NCBI RefSeq assembly: GCF_003259845.1 | Contig: NZ_QLMJ01000005.1 | Span: 434,001-498,000 of the forward strand | Direction of reading: 5' to 3' | Origin: Actinoplanes lutulentus | GTDB taxonomy: Bacteria; Actinomycetota; Actinomycetes; Mycobacteriales; Micromonosporaceae | Length of the DNA: 64,000 nucleotides | Shown: piece after piece, positions 1 to 6,949 of the stretch | Layout of the letters: every line of letters begins with the position of its first letter | Position numbering within the stretch: the first letter of the stretch is position 1 | Notes under the pieces: generated by a model | Seen by the model: the letters and a program-made list of their open reading frames with translations, nothing else | Databases searched by the model: none | What the model was told of the DNA's origin: nothing | Position numbers and translations under genes: made by a program

Positions 1-355
1 CACCGGCCTCGATGTCATCGCTGAGGGTGCGGTTCTCCTCCTCGCTGTACGCGAGTTTGTCCACATGGGAACGCCACAGCAGTCCCTTGACGATCACGCC
101 GCGCTTGGCCGCGCCGGCGAAGAGCTCGGCGATCGTCGGGCCGTCGTCCCGCAGTCGCTCGTCCGGGTCACCCCGCCAGTCGGTGAAGAAGAGGTGATCA
201 CCCGCTTGGAGGGCCTCCACTTCCGAGGCCAACCGATCGAAGTACCTTTGCCCGTGAATTAATGCTTCGACCGTGTTTCCCGTGTTCCATGTGGGTATGG
301 AGGTGTCCGGGTTGCCGCGCTCAGCAGCGGTGAGAAGCCATTCTTGCGGCGGCAC
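1..355 (-). CDS. Phospholipase D-family protein, N-terminal part (runs off window)
   Basis: The minus-strand frame from a GTG at 355 is open for 118 codons to the window edge. It reads like the N-terminus of actinobacterial PLD-superfamily proteins: WLLTAAERGNPDT near the start, then a residue run ending HLFFTDWRGDPDERL, then GVIVKGLLWRSH and LAYSEEENRTL. From family knowledge these are phosphatidyltransferase/phospholipase enzymes of the cardiolipin synthase type. The catalytic HxKxxxxD motifs lie beyond the edge and cannot be checked. The start is uncertain: the frame stays open upstream to a stop near 452, but 355 gives the expected N-terminal length. It is divergent from the tiny gene at 456. 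Confidence 0.75.
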   Translation of the reverse strand, partial: MPPQEWLLTAAERGNPDTSIPTWNTGNTVEALIHGQRYFDRLASEVEALQAGDHLFFTDWRGDPDERLRDDGPTIAELFAGAAKRGVIVKGLLWRSHVDKLAYSEEENRTLSDDIEAG

Positions 356-455
356 TGCAGCCCCTTCGAGGTCGACGACGCCCTCACCGTAAGCCTCCTG
401 ACCGTCGCTCGCACGCGGAGCGCCGACCCCCCTTTCCTGCGGAGGAACAGATCAC

Positions 456-584
456 ATGAGCAGTGAGCCGCTGGTCACCACGAGTGTCGCTGACGCTACC
501 GAATCCACCGAGAGGGGCCTGCTGATCGCGGTCCTCCTGTTGGTCCTCGCGGGAACAGCCGCCATCCTCATGACAATGCCCTGA
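456..584 (+). CDS. Small single-helix membrane protein (42 aa)
   Basis: ATG at 456 is preceded by a clear GGAGGA (441-446) nine bases upstream. The product has a polar N-terminus rich in Ser, Thr and Glu (about residues 1-21), one hydrophobic helix (about 22-40, LLIAVLLLVLAGTAAIL) and a very short tail. No family is recognised. The good ribosome binding site and the clean polar/hydrophobic split argue for a real membrane microprotein. It shares an upstream region with the divergent phospholipase-D-family gene. Confidence 0.6.
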   Translation: MSSEPLVTTSVADATESTERGLLIAVLLLVLAGTAAILMTMP

Positions 585-770
585 CCCCAGGCGTTTAGTT
601 TTGGCGGGGTATCGCGCTGACCATCCAGAACGAGCGATTCACGGGTGCCCGATGACGGCAGGGGCACGAGCTTCGACGGAGGCCGTTACGGGTCGGCGAC
701 CGTGTGCGCCGCGTGCCAGTGGGTCGGGCTGATCCCGGGTGGTCCGGGTGGTCCGTGTGGGGTGGACCGG

Positions 771-806
771 GTGGACCGGTTGGTCTGGGTGGACCGGTTG
801 GTCTGG
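771..806. repeat. 18-bp direct repeat, two perfect units
   Basis: GTGGACCGGTTGGTCTGG occurs twice back to back (771-788 and 789-806), preceded by degenerate GGTCCGGGTGG-like copies from about 740. Confidence 0.8.
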
Positions 807-992
807 ATGCTGCGGGTGGTGCTCAGTGCTGCGAAAACGGTCGTAAGACAGCGCTGGAAGCCAGTTCGCCCCGGCAGTCGGCTCGTCCGGCGCTCGGCCC
901 GTCCCGGCGGCCAGCTCGTCCGGCGGTAGGGGCCGGATCTCCGCCCGTCGGGGCCGAAGACAACACGCCGCGAGCACCCGCCGTCCCGCTGC

Positions 993-1155
993 GTGTCGAG
1001 TTGAGGCGCGTATCGAACCCGTAATCGACACAGGGCAGGCGGTTCGCGGGGTATGTGTCGAGTTAAGGCGCGTATCGAACCCGTAATCGACACAAGGCAG
1101 GCGATCCGCGGGGCGCGTGTCGAGTTTGGGGGCGTAGCGAACCCGAAGTCGACAC
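993..1155. repeat. Tandem array of three 39-bp palindromic elements (family A, locus 1)
   Basis: Three 39-bp elements at 993-1031, 1055-1093 and 1117-1155 each begin GTGTCGA and end TCGACAC, forming imperfect inverted repeats. They are spaced exactly 62 bp start to start. The 23-bp interval is itself conserved (GGCAGGCG then a CGCGGGG-like end), so the true unit is about 62 bp. A second array of the same family lies at 31783-31943. Confidence 0.9.
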
Positions 1156-1461
1156 GCCCGATCTGGCCCGCGAGATCTTGGGCCGCTGTTCCTGTCGGGG
1201 TGTGGTTCGGGGACCACGATCGCCACGGGAGGACTGGGGCGGAGAAAGTGATCACGACGAGTGTCCGCTGCCAGCGGGATTTCCATTGACCAGCCGAGCC
1301 GGCCGGATCCTGTCGCAGGGTAGATCAGGTCGCACATATAACGCCACCGTGTGCCCGGGTCCACGCCCTGGCCGTGCTGAAGTCACACAGACCGCAACCG
1401 TGCGACCCCATCCACGCTGAACCGAGCATCCGTGCGCTCCCGTCCACACGCCCCGAGCCGC

Positions 1462-1597
1462 GAGCCCACCGTGTGCTCCCGTCTGTGGTTGCTGCGAGCC
1501 CACCGTGTGCTTCCGTCTCCGGTTGCTGCGAGCCCACTGTGTGTTCCCGTTTTCGGTTGTCGCGCGCCTACCGTGTGCCTTCGGCCCGCTCGTTGCC
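1462..1597. repeat. 34-bp tandem repeat, four units
   Basis: Units at 1462-1495, 1496-1529, 1530-1563 and 1564-1597 share the core GAGCCCACCGTGTG followed by a CCGT...GGTTGC segment and diverge progressively along the array. More degenerate copies extend upstream to about 1350. The array ends three bases before the family B palindrome at 1600. Confidence 0.85.
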
Positions 1598-1599
1598 GC

Positions 1600-1646
1600 G
1601 ATCTTGTGCGCTTGTGGTTGACGGGTGGGCGCAAGCTCACAAGATT
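1600..1646. repeat. 47-bp inverted repeat (family B, copy 1)
   Basis: Outer arms ATCTTGTG (1601-1608) and CACAAGAT (1638-1645) flank inner matches GCTT/AAGC. The element has the same 47-bp length and layout as the copies at 31115-31161 and 31365-31411. Confidence 0.85.
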
Positions 1647-1859
1647 GGGTGCCGGGGCGCGGGACTGATGCCGGAGCGGCGCGACCTTGGCGAGTTCCGG
1701 TCGAAATGCGAGCGCCGAGCGCCCCCGAGCACCGGGCCCGAGCGGCGAGCGCCGAGCACCCCCGAGCACCCGAGCGCCGAGCACCCGAGCGCCGGGCCCG
1801 AGCACCGAGCACCCACCCCGCGACGGCGCGCGCTTCACCCTGTACCCAAGAATTTCAGT

Positions 1860-1890
1860 TTTGAAGTTTCAGATTTTAAGTAGTATGCTT
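1860..1890 (+). promoter_or_regulatory. Promoter/operator region of the MarR-pirin pair
   Basis: An AT-rich island in very GC-rich surroundings. It holds TTGAAG (1861-1866) and TAGTAT (1881-1886), a good -10 sequence about 10 bases before the chosen start although the spacer is short. TGAAGTTTCA (1862-1871) is a small inverted repeat that could be the MarR operator. The operator role is inference. Confidence 0.45.
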
Positions 1891-1896
1891 CGGGGC

Positions 1897-2337
1897 ATGG
1901 CCGAACCGCTCAGCGTGACCCAGTTGCAGCACTGGCGCACCTTCCTCGAGAGCTCCTGGGCACTGCACACCCGCCTTGAGGACGAGTTGCGCGCCGCGAC
2001 GGGCCTGAGCATGAACGATTACCACGTCATGGTCGAGCTTGCCGACGCCCCTGACCGGCGGATTCGGATGGGTGAGCTCGCCAGCCGGCTGGTGCTCTCA
2101 CCGAGCCGGGTCACCTATCAGATCAACTCAATGATCAAACGCGGTCTTGTTCGCAAGGAGAGTTGTCCCGACGACGGGCGCGGCCAGGAGGCTGTGCTCA
2201 CCGAGGCCGGGCTGCAGACGCTGCGCGACGCCGCCCCGGCGCATCTCGCGACTGTGCGAGAGAGCTTCATCGATCATCTGGACGACGAGGAGCTGGCCGT
2301 TGTCGGCCGCGTCTTCGCCAAGATCAGGAAGGTGTGA
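1897..2337 (+). CDS. MarR-family transcriptional regulator
   Basis: 146 residues from ATG 1897; an in-frame ATG at 1885 is possible but would sit on the likely -10 box. A winged-helix core is visible: an N-terminal dimerisation helix, then ELADAPDRRIRMGELASRL and SPSRVTYQINSMIKRGLV as the recognition region (about residues 50-85), the wing with DDGRG and the typical AVLTEAG strand. This family usually represses itself and a neighbour and is released by a small ligand. The pirin gene starts four bases after its stop, so the two form an operon and the pirin is the obvious target. Confidence 0.9.
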   Translation: MAEPLSVTQLQHWRTFLESSWALHTRLEDELRAATGLSMNDYHVMVELADAPDRRIRMGELASRLVLSPSRVTYQINSMIKRGLVRKESCPDDGRGQEAVLTEAGLQTLRDAAPAHLATVRESFIDHLDDEELAVVGRVFAKIRKV

Positions 2338-2340
2338 ATC

Positions 2341-3288
2341 ATGCCCGCCATCACCGTCGAAGACGTCCTCGTCCTGCCGCGCCTGCCCCGGCTCGACCCG
2401 ATGACCGATTTCCGCCCGGTTCGCCGGCTCACGACAGCTCCGCAGGGTTTCGAGGGTGAGGGATTCCCGGTGCGGCGCGCGTTCGCCGGGGTGCCTCTGA
2501 CCGAACTTGATCCCTTCATCCACCTGGACCAGATGGGCGAGGTGGACTACGCGCCGGGCGAGCCGAAAGGCACCCCGTGGCACCCGCACCGCGGGTTCGA
2601 GACGGTCACCTACATGATCGACGGCATCATGGACCACCAGGACTCGCTGGGTGGCGGCGGTTCGATCAGCAACAGCGACACGCAGTGGATGACGGCCGGC
2701 GCGGGGATTCTGCACATCGAGGCCCCGCCGGAGCACCTGGTGATGAGTGGCGGACTTTTCCACGGCCTCCAGCTCTGGGTGAACCTGCCGAAGCGCGCCA
2801 AGATGCTCGACCCGAAATATCAGGACATCCGGGGAAAGCAGTCGGCCCTCCTGACCACTCCCGACGGCGGCGCGCTGATCCGCGTCATCGCCGGTGAGAT
2901 CGCCGGGCACGTCGGGCCGGGCTCCACCTACACCCCGATCAACCTGGCCCACGTCACCATGCAGCCCGGCTCCCGCCTCGACCTGCCGTGGCAGCCCGAC
3001 TTCAACGCGCTCGTCTACGCACTGTCTGGCGAGGGCTGGGTCGGCACTGACCTGCGTCCGATCACTCTCGGACAGCTCGCCACGTACGGCCCCGGTGACG
3101 CGATCCGCGTCGAGGCGAAGACCGAGCTCGACCTCTTCATCATGGGCGGCCAGCCGATCCGCGAGCCGATCGCCCATTACGGCCCGTTCGTGATGAACAC
3201 CCGCGACGAGCTCAAGCAGGCCTTCGAGGACTTCCAGAAGGGCCGCCTCGGCACCGTCCCGGCGACCCGCCTCCCGCACACCGACTGA
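2341..3288 (+). CDS. Pirin-family bicupin protein
   Basis: 315 residues, usual length for the family. The N-terminal cupin carries the conserved metal site: H81 and H83 in PWHPHRGFETVTYM, and H125 and E127 in ILHIEAP, matching the spacing of pirin's 3-His/1-Glu iron site. The second cupin (about 190-300) has lost such residues, as is usual. Pirins include quercetin 2,3-dioxygenases and stress-related regulators of metabolism; the substrate here cannot be read from sequence. It is co-transcribed with the MarR gene just upstream. The last bases of the gene are part of an 18-bp duplication. Confidence 0.92.
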   Translation: MPAITVEDVLVLPRLPRLDPMTDFRPVRRLTTAPQGFEGEGFPVRRAFAGVPLTELDPFIHLDQMGEVDYAPGEPKGTPWHPHRGFETVTYMIDGIMDHQDSLGGGGSISNSDTQWMTAGAGILHIEAPPEHLVMSGGLFHGLQLWVNLPKRAKMLDPKYQDIRGKQSALLTTPDGGALIRVIAGEIAGHVGPGSTYTPINLAHVTMQPGSRLDLPWQPDFNALVYALSGEGWVGTDLRPITLGQLATYGPGDAIRVEAKTELDLFIMGGQPIREPIAHYGPFVMNTRDELKQAFEDFQKGRLGTVPATRLPHTD

Positions 3289-3316
3289 CGATGGCCCACC
3301 GACTGACGATGGCCCA
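3281..3316. repeat. 18-bp tandem duplication across the pirin stop codon
   Basis: CCGACTGACGATGGCCCA occurs at 3281-3298 and again at 3299-3316. The duplicated unit includes the pirin TGA (3286-3288). It looks like a recent slippage event. Confidence 0.9.
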
Positions 3317-3384
3317 GCAGGGCGGTCCGCTTGCGCTCCCTAATTCGGTACGCGCAAACGGCCGCCCTTGGCTAGCCTCGCGAC

Positions 3385-3852
3385 GTGCAGATCCGCCAAG
3401 CGACACCCGGCGACGCCACTGAGCTGGTTCGTCTCCGCGCTGTCATGCTCCAGAGTTTCCCGCAGCCCGGCTGGAACGACGACTGGCGCGAGCCGGCCCT
3501 CCAGACGCTGGTCGAGCGCTTGTCCGAGCCGGAGCCCACGATGGCCGCGTTCGTCGTGGACCGTGCGGACGGCGCCGGCCTCGCCGCCTGCGTGATCGGC
3601 ATCATCGAGAAGCGGCTGGGAAGCCCCAGCAACCCGGGCGGCCTGGTCGGTTACGTCTTCAGCGTGGTCACCGACGACGACCAGCGTCGCCAGGGGTACT
3701 CGCGCGGATGCATGAACGCGCTGACCGACTGGTTCCGTTCCCGCGGGGTCGGCGTCGTCGATCTGCGAGCCTCGCAGGACGGTGAGCCGCTGTATGAATC
3801 GCTCGGCTTCCGCCGCACCGCCGACCCGGCGATGCGGCTCCGCCTCACCTAG
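3385..3852 (+). CDS. GNAT-family N-acetyltransferase
   Basis: 155 residues from a GTG. The start MQIRQATPGDATELVRLRAVM is typical of GNAT enzymes, and the acetyl-CoA loop is seen as DDDQRRQGYSRGCMNALTDWF (about residues 95-115), followed by the LRASQDGEPLYESLGFRR motif near the C-terminus. TAGCCT lies about ten bases before the GTG, so the transcript may be leaderless. The acceptor substrate is unknown. It converges with the ClpN-domain gene, whose stop is seven bases away. Confidence 0.88.
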   Translation: MQIRQATPGDATELVRLRAVMLQSFPQPGWNDDWREPALQTLVERLSEPEPTMAAFVVDRADGAGLAACVIGIIEKRLGSPSNPGGLVGYVFSVVTDDDQRRQGYSRGCMNALTDWFRSRGVGVVDLRASQDGEPLYESLGFRRTADPAMRLRLT

Positions 3853-3858
3853 AGATTT

Positions 3859-4470
3859 TCAGGCGGCCCGGGACTCCAGCGAGCCGGCCAGGTCGGCGCG
3901 CAGCTTGGCCGGGTCGGCACCCAGCTCGGTGAGCACCAGCATCGCCAGGCCCTGCCCCTCGCGCAGGATGCCGAGCAGGATGTGCTCCCGCGCGATGTAG
4001 TTGTGTTTGAGCCGCAACGCCTCGCGCAGTGACAGCTCCAGGACCTTCTTGGCGCGCGGCGAGAACGGGATGTGCCCGCTGCCCGCCGAGAAGCGTCCGA
4101 AGATCCCCCTCTTCTTCGGCGCGGGATGAGGCAGCCGCAACGAGCCGGCCCCGAAATTCTCCTCGATCGCAGCCCGGACCGCCTCCAGGTCGATGCCGAT
4201 CGCCTTGAGCGCGGCCGCGTCCTCGGCGTCGCGATCGGCGAGGGCGGCGGCCTCGGTGGTGTGGTCGCCGACGTGCCGGACGATCGCGTCCCGGACGTGT
4301 TGCCGGTCGGCGCCGGCCTCGCGCAGCAGGGTGGCGACCCCGCTCTGCTCGTCGCTGGTCAGCGCGAGCAGCAGGTGCTCGGTGCCGATCGTGGTGTGGC
4401 CCAGCTCGCGGGCCTCCTCCTGGGCGAGAACGACGGCGGTGCGGGCGCCCTTGGTGAATCGCTCGAACAT
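3859..4470 (-). CDS. Clp N-domain protein without ATPase
   Basis: 203 residues beginning MFERFTKGARTAVVLAQEEA, the standard opening of ClpC N-domains. Two Clp-N repeats are visible: TIGTEHLLLAL (about 27-37) and NYIAREHILLGIL (about 160-172), separated by a linker with an alternating acidic/Ala region. There is no Walker motif, so it is not an unfoldase; such stand-alone N-domains may bind substrates or adaptors of ClpC. The upstream HTH gene ends one base before it, so translation is probably coupled. Function beyond this is inference. Confidence 0.88.
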   Translation of the reverse strand: MFERFTKGARTAVVLAQEEARELGHTTIGTEHLLLALTSDEQSGVATLLREAGADRQHVRDAIVRHVGDHTTEAAALADRDAEDAAALKAIGIDLEAVRAAIEENFGAGSLRLPHPAPKKRGIFGRFSAGSGHIPFSPRAKKVLELSLREALRLKHNYIAREHILLGILREGQGLAMLVLTELGADPAKLRADLAGSLESRAA

Positions 4471-4471
4471 G

Positions 4472-4708
4472 TCAGCCCTCCCGTGGGTCCTGCATCGGCA
4501 TCAACCTGGCGTGTTTCTTGTGGACGCCCTGCCGGGTCACCTCGAGGGCGTCGGCGATCTCCTGCCAGGACCATCCTTTGGCGCGGGCGTTGGCGACCTG
4601 GAGATGCTCGAGGCCCTCCAGGAGGCGGCGGAGCGCCACGACCGCGCGGAGGCCGACCCGTGGGTCGGCGCTGCCGGCGGCGGCGGCGAGGTCGGTTGCT
4701 TCGGTCAT
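4472..4708 (-). CDS. Small helix-turn-helix protein, partner of the ClpN gene
   Basis: 78 residues. WSWQEIADALEVTRQGVHKKHARL (about 46-69) is a clear helix-turn-helix of the type seen in sigma region 4 and small regulators; the N-terminal half is helical. It heads a two-gene operon with the Clp N-domain protein. Its promoter carries two 16-bp palindromes overlapping the -35 and -10 elements, which makes autoregulation likely. Confidence 0.85.
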   Translation of the reverse strand: MTEATDLAAAAGSADPRVGLRAVVALRRLLEGLEHLQVANARAKGWSWQEIADALEVTRQGVHKKHARLMPMQDPREG

Positions 4709-4711
4709 GCC

Positions 4712-4755
4712 GTCAACTTACGTTGACAGATGGCCGCGTGTCAACTTTGGTTGAC
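4712..4755 (-). promoter_or_regulatory. Promoter with two GTCAAC-N4-GTTGAC palindromes
   Basis: Perfect palindromes GTCAACttacGTTGAC (4712-4727) and GTCAACtttgGTTGAC (4740-4755) have centres 28 bp apart. On the minus strand they contain TTGACA and, about 18 bases later, TAAGTT. These fit -35/-10 elements about ten bases before the ATG of the HTH gene, so a leaderless transcript is plausible. A protein bound at both sites would block the polymerase. Confidence 0.75.
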
Positions 4756-4771
4756 GTCGAGGGCAAAAGAA

Positions 4772-4792
4772 AACCGGCCCCGGGGGCCGGTT
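4772..4792 (-). terminator. Rho-independent-like terminator after the VOC gene
   Basis: AACCGGCCCC and GGGGCCGGTT form a nearly uninterrupted stem, followed on the minus strand by TTTTCTTTT. It lies 23 bases after the stop of the minus-strand VOC gene. Confidence 0.8.
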
Positions 4793-4814
4793 CGCTCTTA
4801 TCGAAAAATCCCGT

Positions 4815-5570
4815 TCACTCCCAGGCGGGGAGCGTGCCCAGCGACACGGTGAGCTCGACCGGGTGGAGCACCGGCGCGGCCACCGTGAACCGCGCGCCCC
4901 ACGGGTCGCGCAGCTCGGCGAAGGCGCTCAGCCCCGCCTCGGCCGGCTCGGAGATGATGGCTCCGCCCAGCCGCTCGCAGAGATCGGCCGCCTCTTCGAT
5001 GTCGGCGACCTGGAAGGCCGCGCGCCACCACGCGCCGCGGAAGCCGGCCGCCAGCCCGGCGATCGCGTCGTGCCCGTGGTTCAGCCACTCGCCGGTGCCG
5101 AACTCGTGACGCAGCAGCCACCCGAACGCGGAGCCGTAGAAGCGGGCCGCGCTGCTCGGGTCGTCAGTGATGAGTTCCGGCCACGACATCGTGCCCGGTT
5201 CATCGCGAGCCTGTGCGCCCGCGAAATCGGCCGGTTCCCACAGGCCGATCGTGCCGCCGGCCAGGTCCGCAACGATCGCGCGCCGGCCGCCGTGCGCCTC
5301 GGAGGGGCCGCTCAGGCAGTAGCCGCCGGAAAGGGCGACCTGCTCAAGCGTCTCTTCGAGGTCGGGAGTGCTGATGTGCGTGAGCCAGCCGTCGGACCGC
5401 TCCGGCGTGCTGCGGGTGAGCCCCGCCACGGCCCGGCCCCCCAGCTTGAACCGATCACCCGCAGACTCCCAGCCAAACAACTCTCCGTAGAACTCCGCAG
5501 CCCGTGCGGGGTCCGTACTCGCCAGTTCCACCCAGCAGGGTGTCAAGGGTGCATAGCCTCTGATCCGCAT
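4815..5570 (-). CDS. VOC (glyoxalase-fold) protein with two domains
   Basis: About 251 residues from the ATG at 5570, which has GGAG seven bases upstream; an ATG at 5591 is the alternative. Two VOC repeats are visible. The first starts TPCWVELASTDPARAAEFYGELFGW and the second PGTMSWPELITDDPSSAARFYGSAFGWL, each ending in a DP(W)G(A)-type strand. Tandem VOC proteins of this form are common in actinobacteria and their reactions are mostly unknown; hydroxylase-, lyase- and resistance-type members exist. It stands alone between the ClpN operon and the antiporter. Confidence 0.85.
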   Translation of the reverse strand: MRIRGYAPLTPCWVELASTDPARAAEFYGELFGWESAGDRFKLGGRAVAGLTRSTPERSDGWLTHISTPDLEETLEQVALSGGYCLSGPSEAHGGRRAIVADLAGGTIGLWEPADFAGAQARDEPGTMSWPELITDDPSSAARFYGSAFGWLLRHEFGTGEWLNHGHDAIAGLAAGFRGAWWRAAFQVADIEEAADLCERLGGAIISEPAEAGLSAFAELRDPWGARFTVAAPVLHPVELTVSLGTLPAWE

Positions 5571-5675
5571 GTGCCGCTCCATGGTGGACATCCCCAGTTA
5601 CCTGAGCACTCTACGGCACTGAATACGCTTCGTCACCACCGCACGGTTCATTGTCCGGTTTAGAGCAGAAAAGTA

Positions 5676-6920
5676 TTACCTAGCGTGAGCGGTCGAGTGA
5701 TCCAGGTAACGCATCACGGGCGTCGCGGCGATTCCGTGAAGGACGACCGAGACGACGACGACGAATGCGGCAGTCGCCCATACGAGGTCGGCGCGAGGAA
5801 AATTCGCGTGTGTCATTGCGTACGCTAAGTAATAAAAGGATCCGATGCCACGGATCCCGAACGCCGCGATCACCCAGTGTTCTGCCCGAGTGCCCGGTAC
5901 GCCCTGCAAAGAGGCAAAAGCGGCCAGCGGGCGGACCAGGAAGATCAGGACGAGACCGGCGCCGGCGGCCTGCCAGGTGAGCGGCGCCAGCAGGCCGCTG
6001 ACCATCGCGCCGCCGAGCAGAAGCAGCAGAAGGACGGTCAGCAACCGCTCGGTCTGCTCCGCGAAATCGTGCAGCACCTGGTGGTACTCATGCGACCGTT
6101 CGGCAGCGCGGATCGCCCGAGCCGCCACGAAAACCGCCAGGAATCCGTAGCCACCGGCCACCTCGGTTACCCCGTACGCAAGGAAAGTGGCAGCGAGAGC
6201 GAGGAAGCCCTCGGAGTGTCGGGAGAGTCGCAGCGCGTCGCGCTTGGCGCGGAAGAAGAGTTTGCCGAGCAGCCATCCGATCAGCGCGCCGCCGGCGAGA
6301 CCCGTCAGGCCCTTGTAGAGGACGTCCTTCAGTACCCACTCGCCGAGCCAGCCCGCCGGGTCCAGGCCGTGGGCGGCGATCGCGATCGCGGCGTAGACGA
6401 ACGGGAACGCCAGGCCGTCGTTGAGGCCGGCCTCACTGGTCAGCGCGAACCGGACCTCGTCCTCCGAGTCCTCCTCGTCGGTCGGCTCACCCACCTGCAC
6501 GTCCGCGGCGAGCACCGGATCGGTCGGCGCCATCGCCGCGCCGAGGAGCAGCGCGGACGCCGGCACCAGGCCGGCCCACCACCAGCCGAGCAGTGCCGTC
6601 GCGGCGATCGTCACCGGCATCGCGATGATCAGCAGGCGGCCGGTCGACGCCCACCGGCGGCGGCCGAACGGGCGGTCGATCTTCAGACCGGCGCCCATCA
6701 GCGCGACGATCACGCCGATCTCGGTGAGGTGCTCGGTCAGCTTGGCGTTTGCCAGCGGATCGGCGTCCGGCAGGCCGAGAGGCAGGCCGAACACGATCAA
6801 GCCCAGGGCGAGGAACGCGATCGGCATGGAAAGCGGTCGTCTCTCCAGCAGGCGAGGGAGAACACCGGCGAGCAGAGCGCCCACCCCGACCAGGGCGAAC
6901 ACCACATCGGAGAGCTGCAT
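5676..6920 (-). CDS. Cation:proton antiporter, CPA1/NhaP type
   Basis: 414 residues with about 12 hydrophobic segments. Family markers are AMAPTDPVLAADVQVG (about 130-145) and SEAGLNDGLAFPFVYAAIAI (about 162-182), containing the ND pair expected for ion binding, and a C-terminal helix with FGIRGIGSFYYLAYA. It lacks the long cytosolic tail of many NhaP proteins. It probably exchanges Na+ or K+ for protons at the cytoplasmic membrane. The SpoIIE-type protein is encoded 29 bases upstream on the same strand, so co-transcription is possible. Confidence 0.9.
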   Translation of the reverse strand: MQLSDVVFALVGVGALLAGVLPRLLERRPLSMPIAFLALGLIVFGLPLGLPDADPLANAKLTEHLTEIGVIVALMGAGLKIDRPFGRRRWASTGRLLIIAMPVTIAATALLGWWWAGLVPASALLLGAAMAPTDPVLAADVQVGEPTDEEDSEDEVRFALTSEAGLNDGLAFPFVYAAIAIAAHGLDPAGWLGEWVLKDVLYKGLTGLAGGALIGWLLGKLFFRAKRDALRLSRHSEGFLALAATFLAYGVTEVAGGYGFLAVFVAARAIRAAERSHEYHQVLHDFAEQTERLLTVLLLLLLGGAMVSGLLAPLTWQAAGAGLVLIFLVRPLAAFASLQGVPGTRAEHWVIAAFGIRGIGSFYYLAYAMTHANFPRADLVWATAAFVVVVSVVLHGIAATPVMRYLDHSTAHAR

Positions 6921-6949
6921 AAGCCGCTCTTACCCCGAGATGATCTCGT

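Larger units (their letters stand above)
585..1859. other. Repeat-rich intergenic region, no credible gene
   Basis: About 1.3 kb without a convincing coding frame. It holds a short 18-bp tandem repeat (771-806), three tandem 39-bp palindromic elements (993-1155), a 34-bp tandem array (1462-1597), a 47-bp inverted repeat (1600-1646) and low-complexity GAGCACCC-type sequence (about 1700-1820). Overlapping long frames on both strands translate to Arg/Pro/Ser-rich low-complexity peptides and look like GC artefacts. Confidence 0.7.

Noticed and set aside
993..1155. CRISPR array (three 39-bp palindromic repeats with about 23-bp intervals)
   Set aside because: The intervals are conserved between copies and too short for spacers, and no cas gene is present. 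They are tandem intergenic palindromes.
639..1364. 241-codon minus-strand frame in the first repeat region
   Set aside because: Translates the repeats into Arg/Pro-rich low complexity, with no ribosome binding site or recognisable fold.
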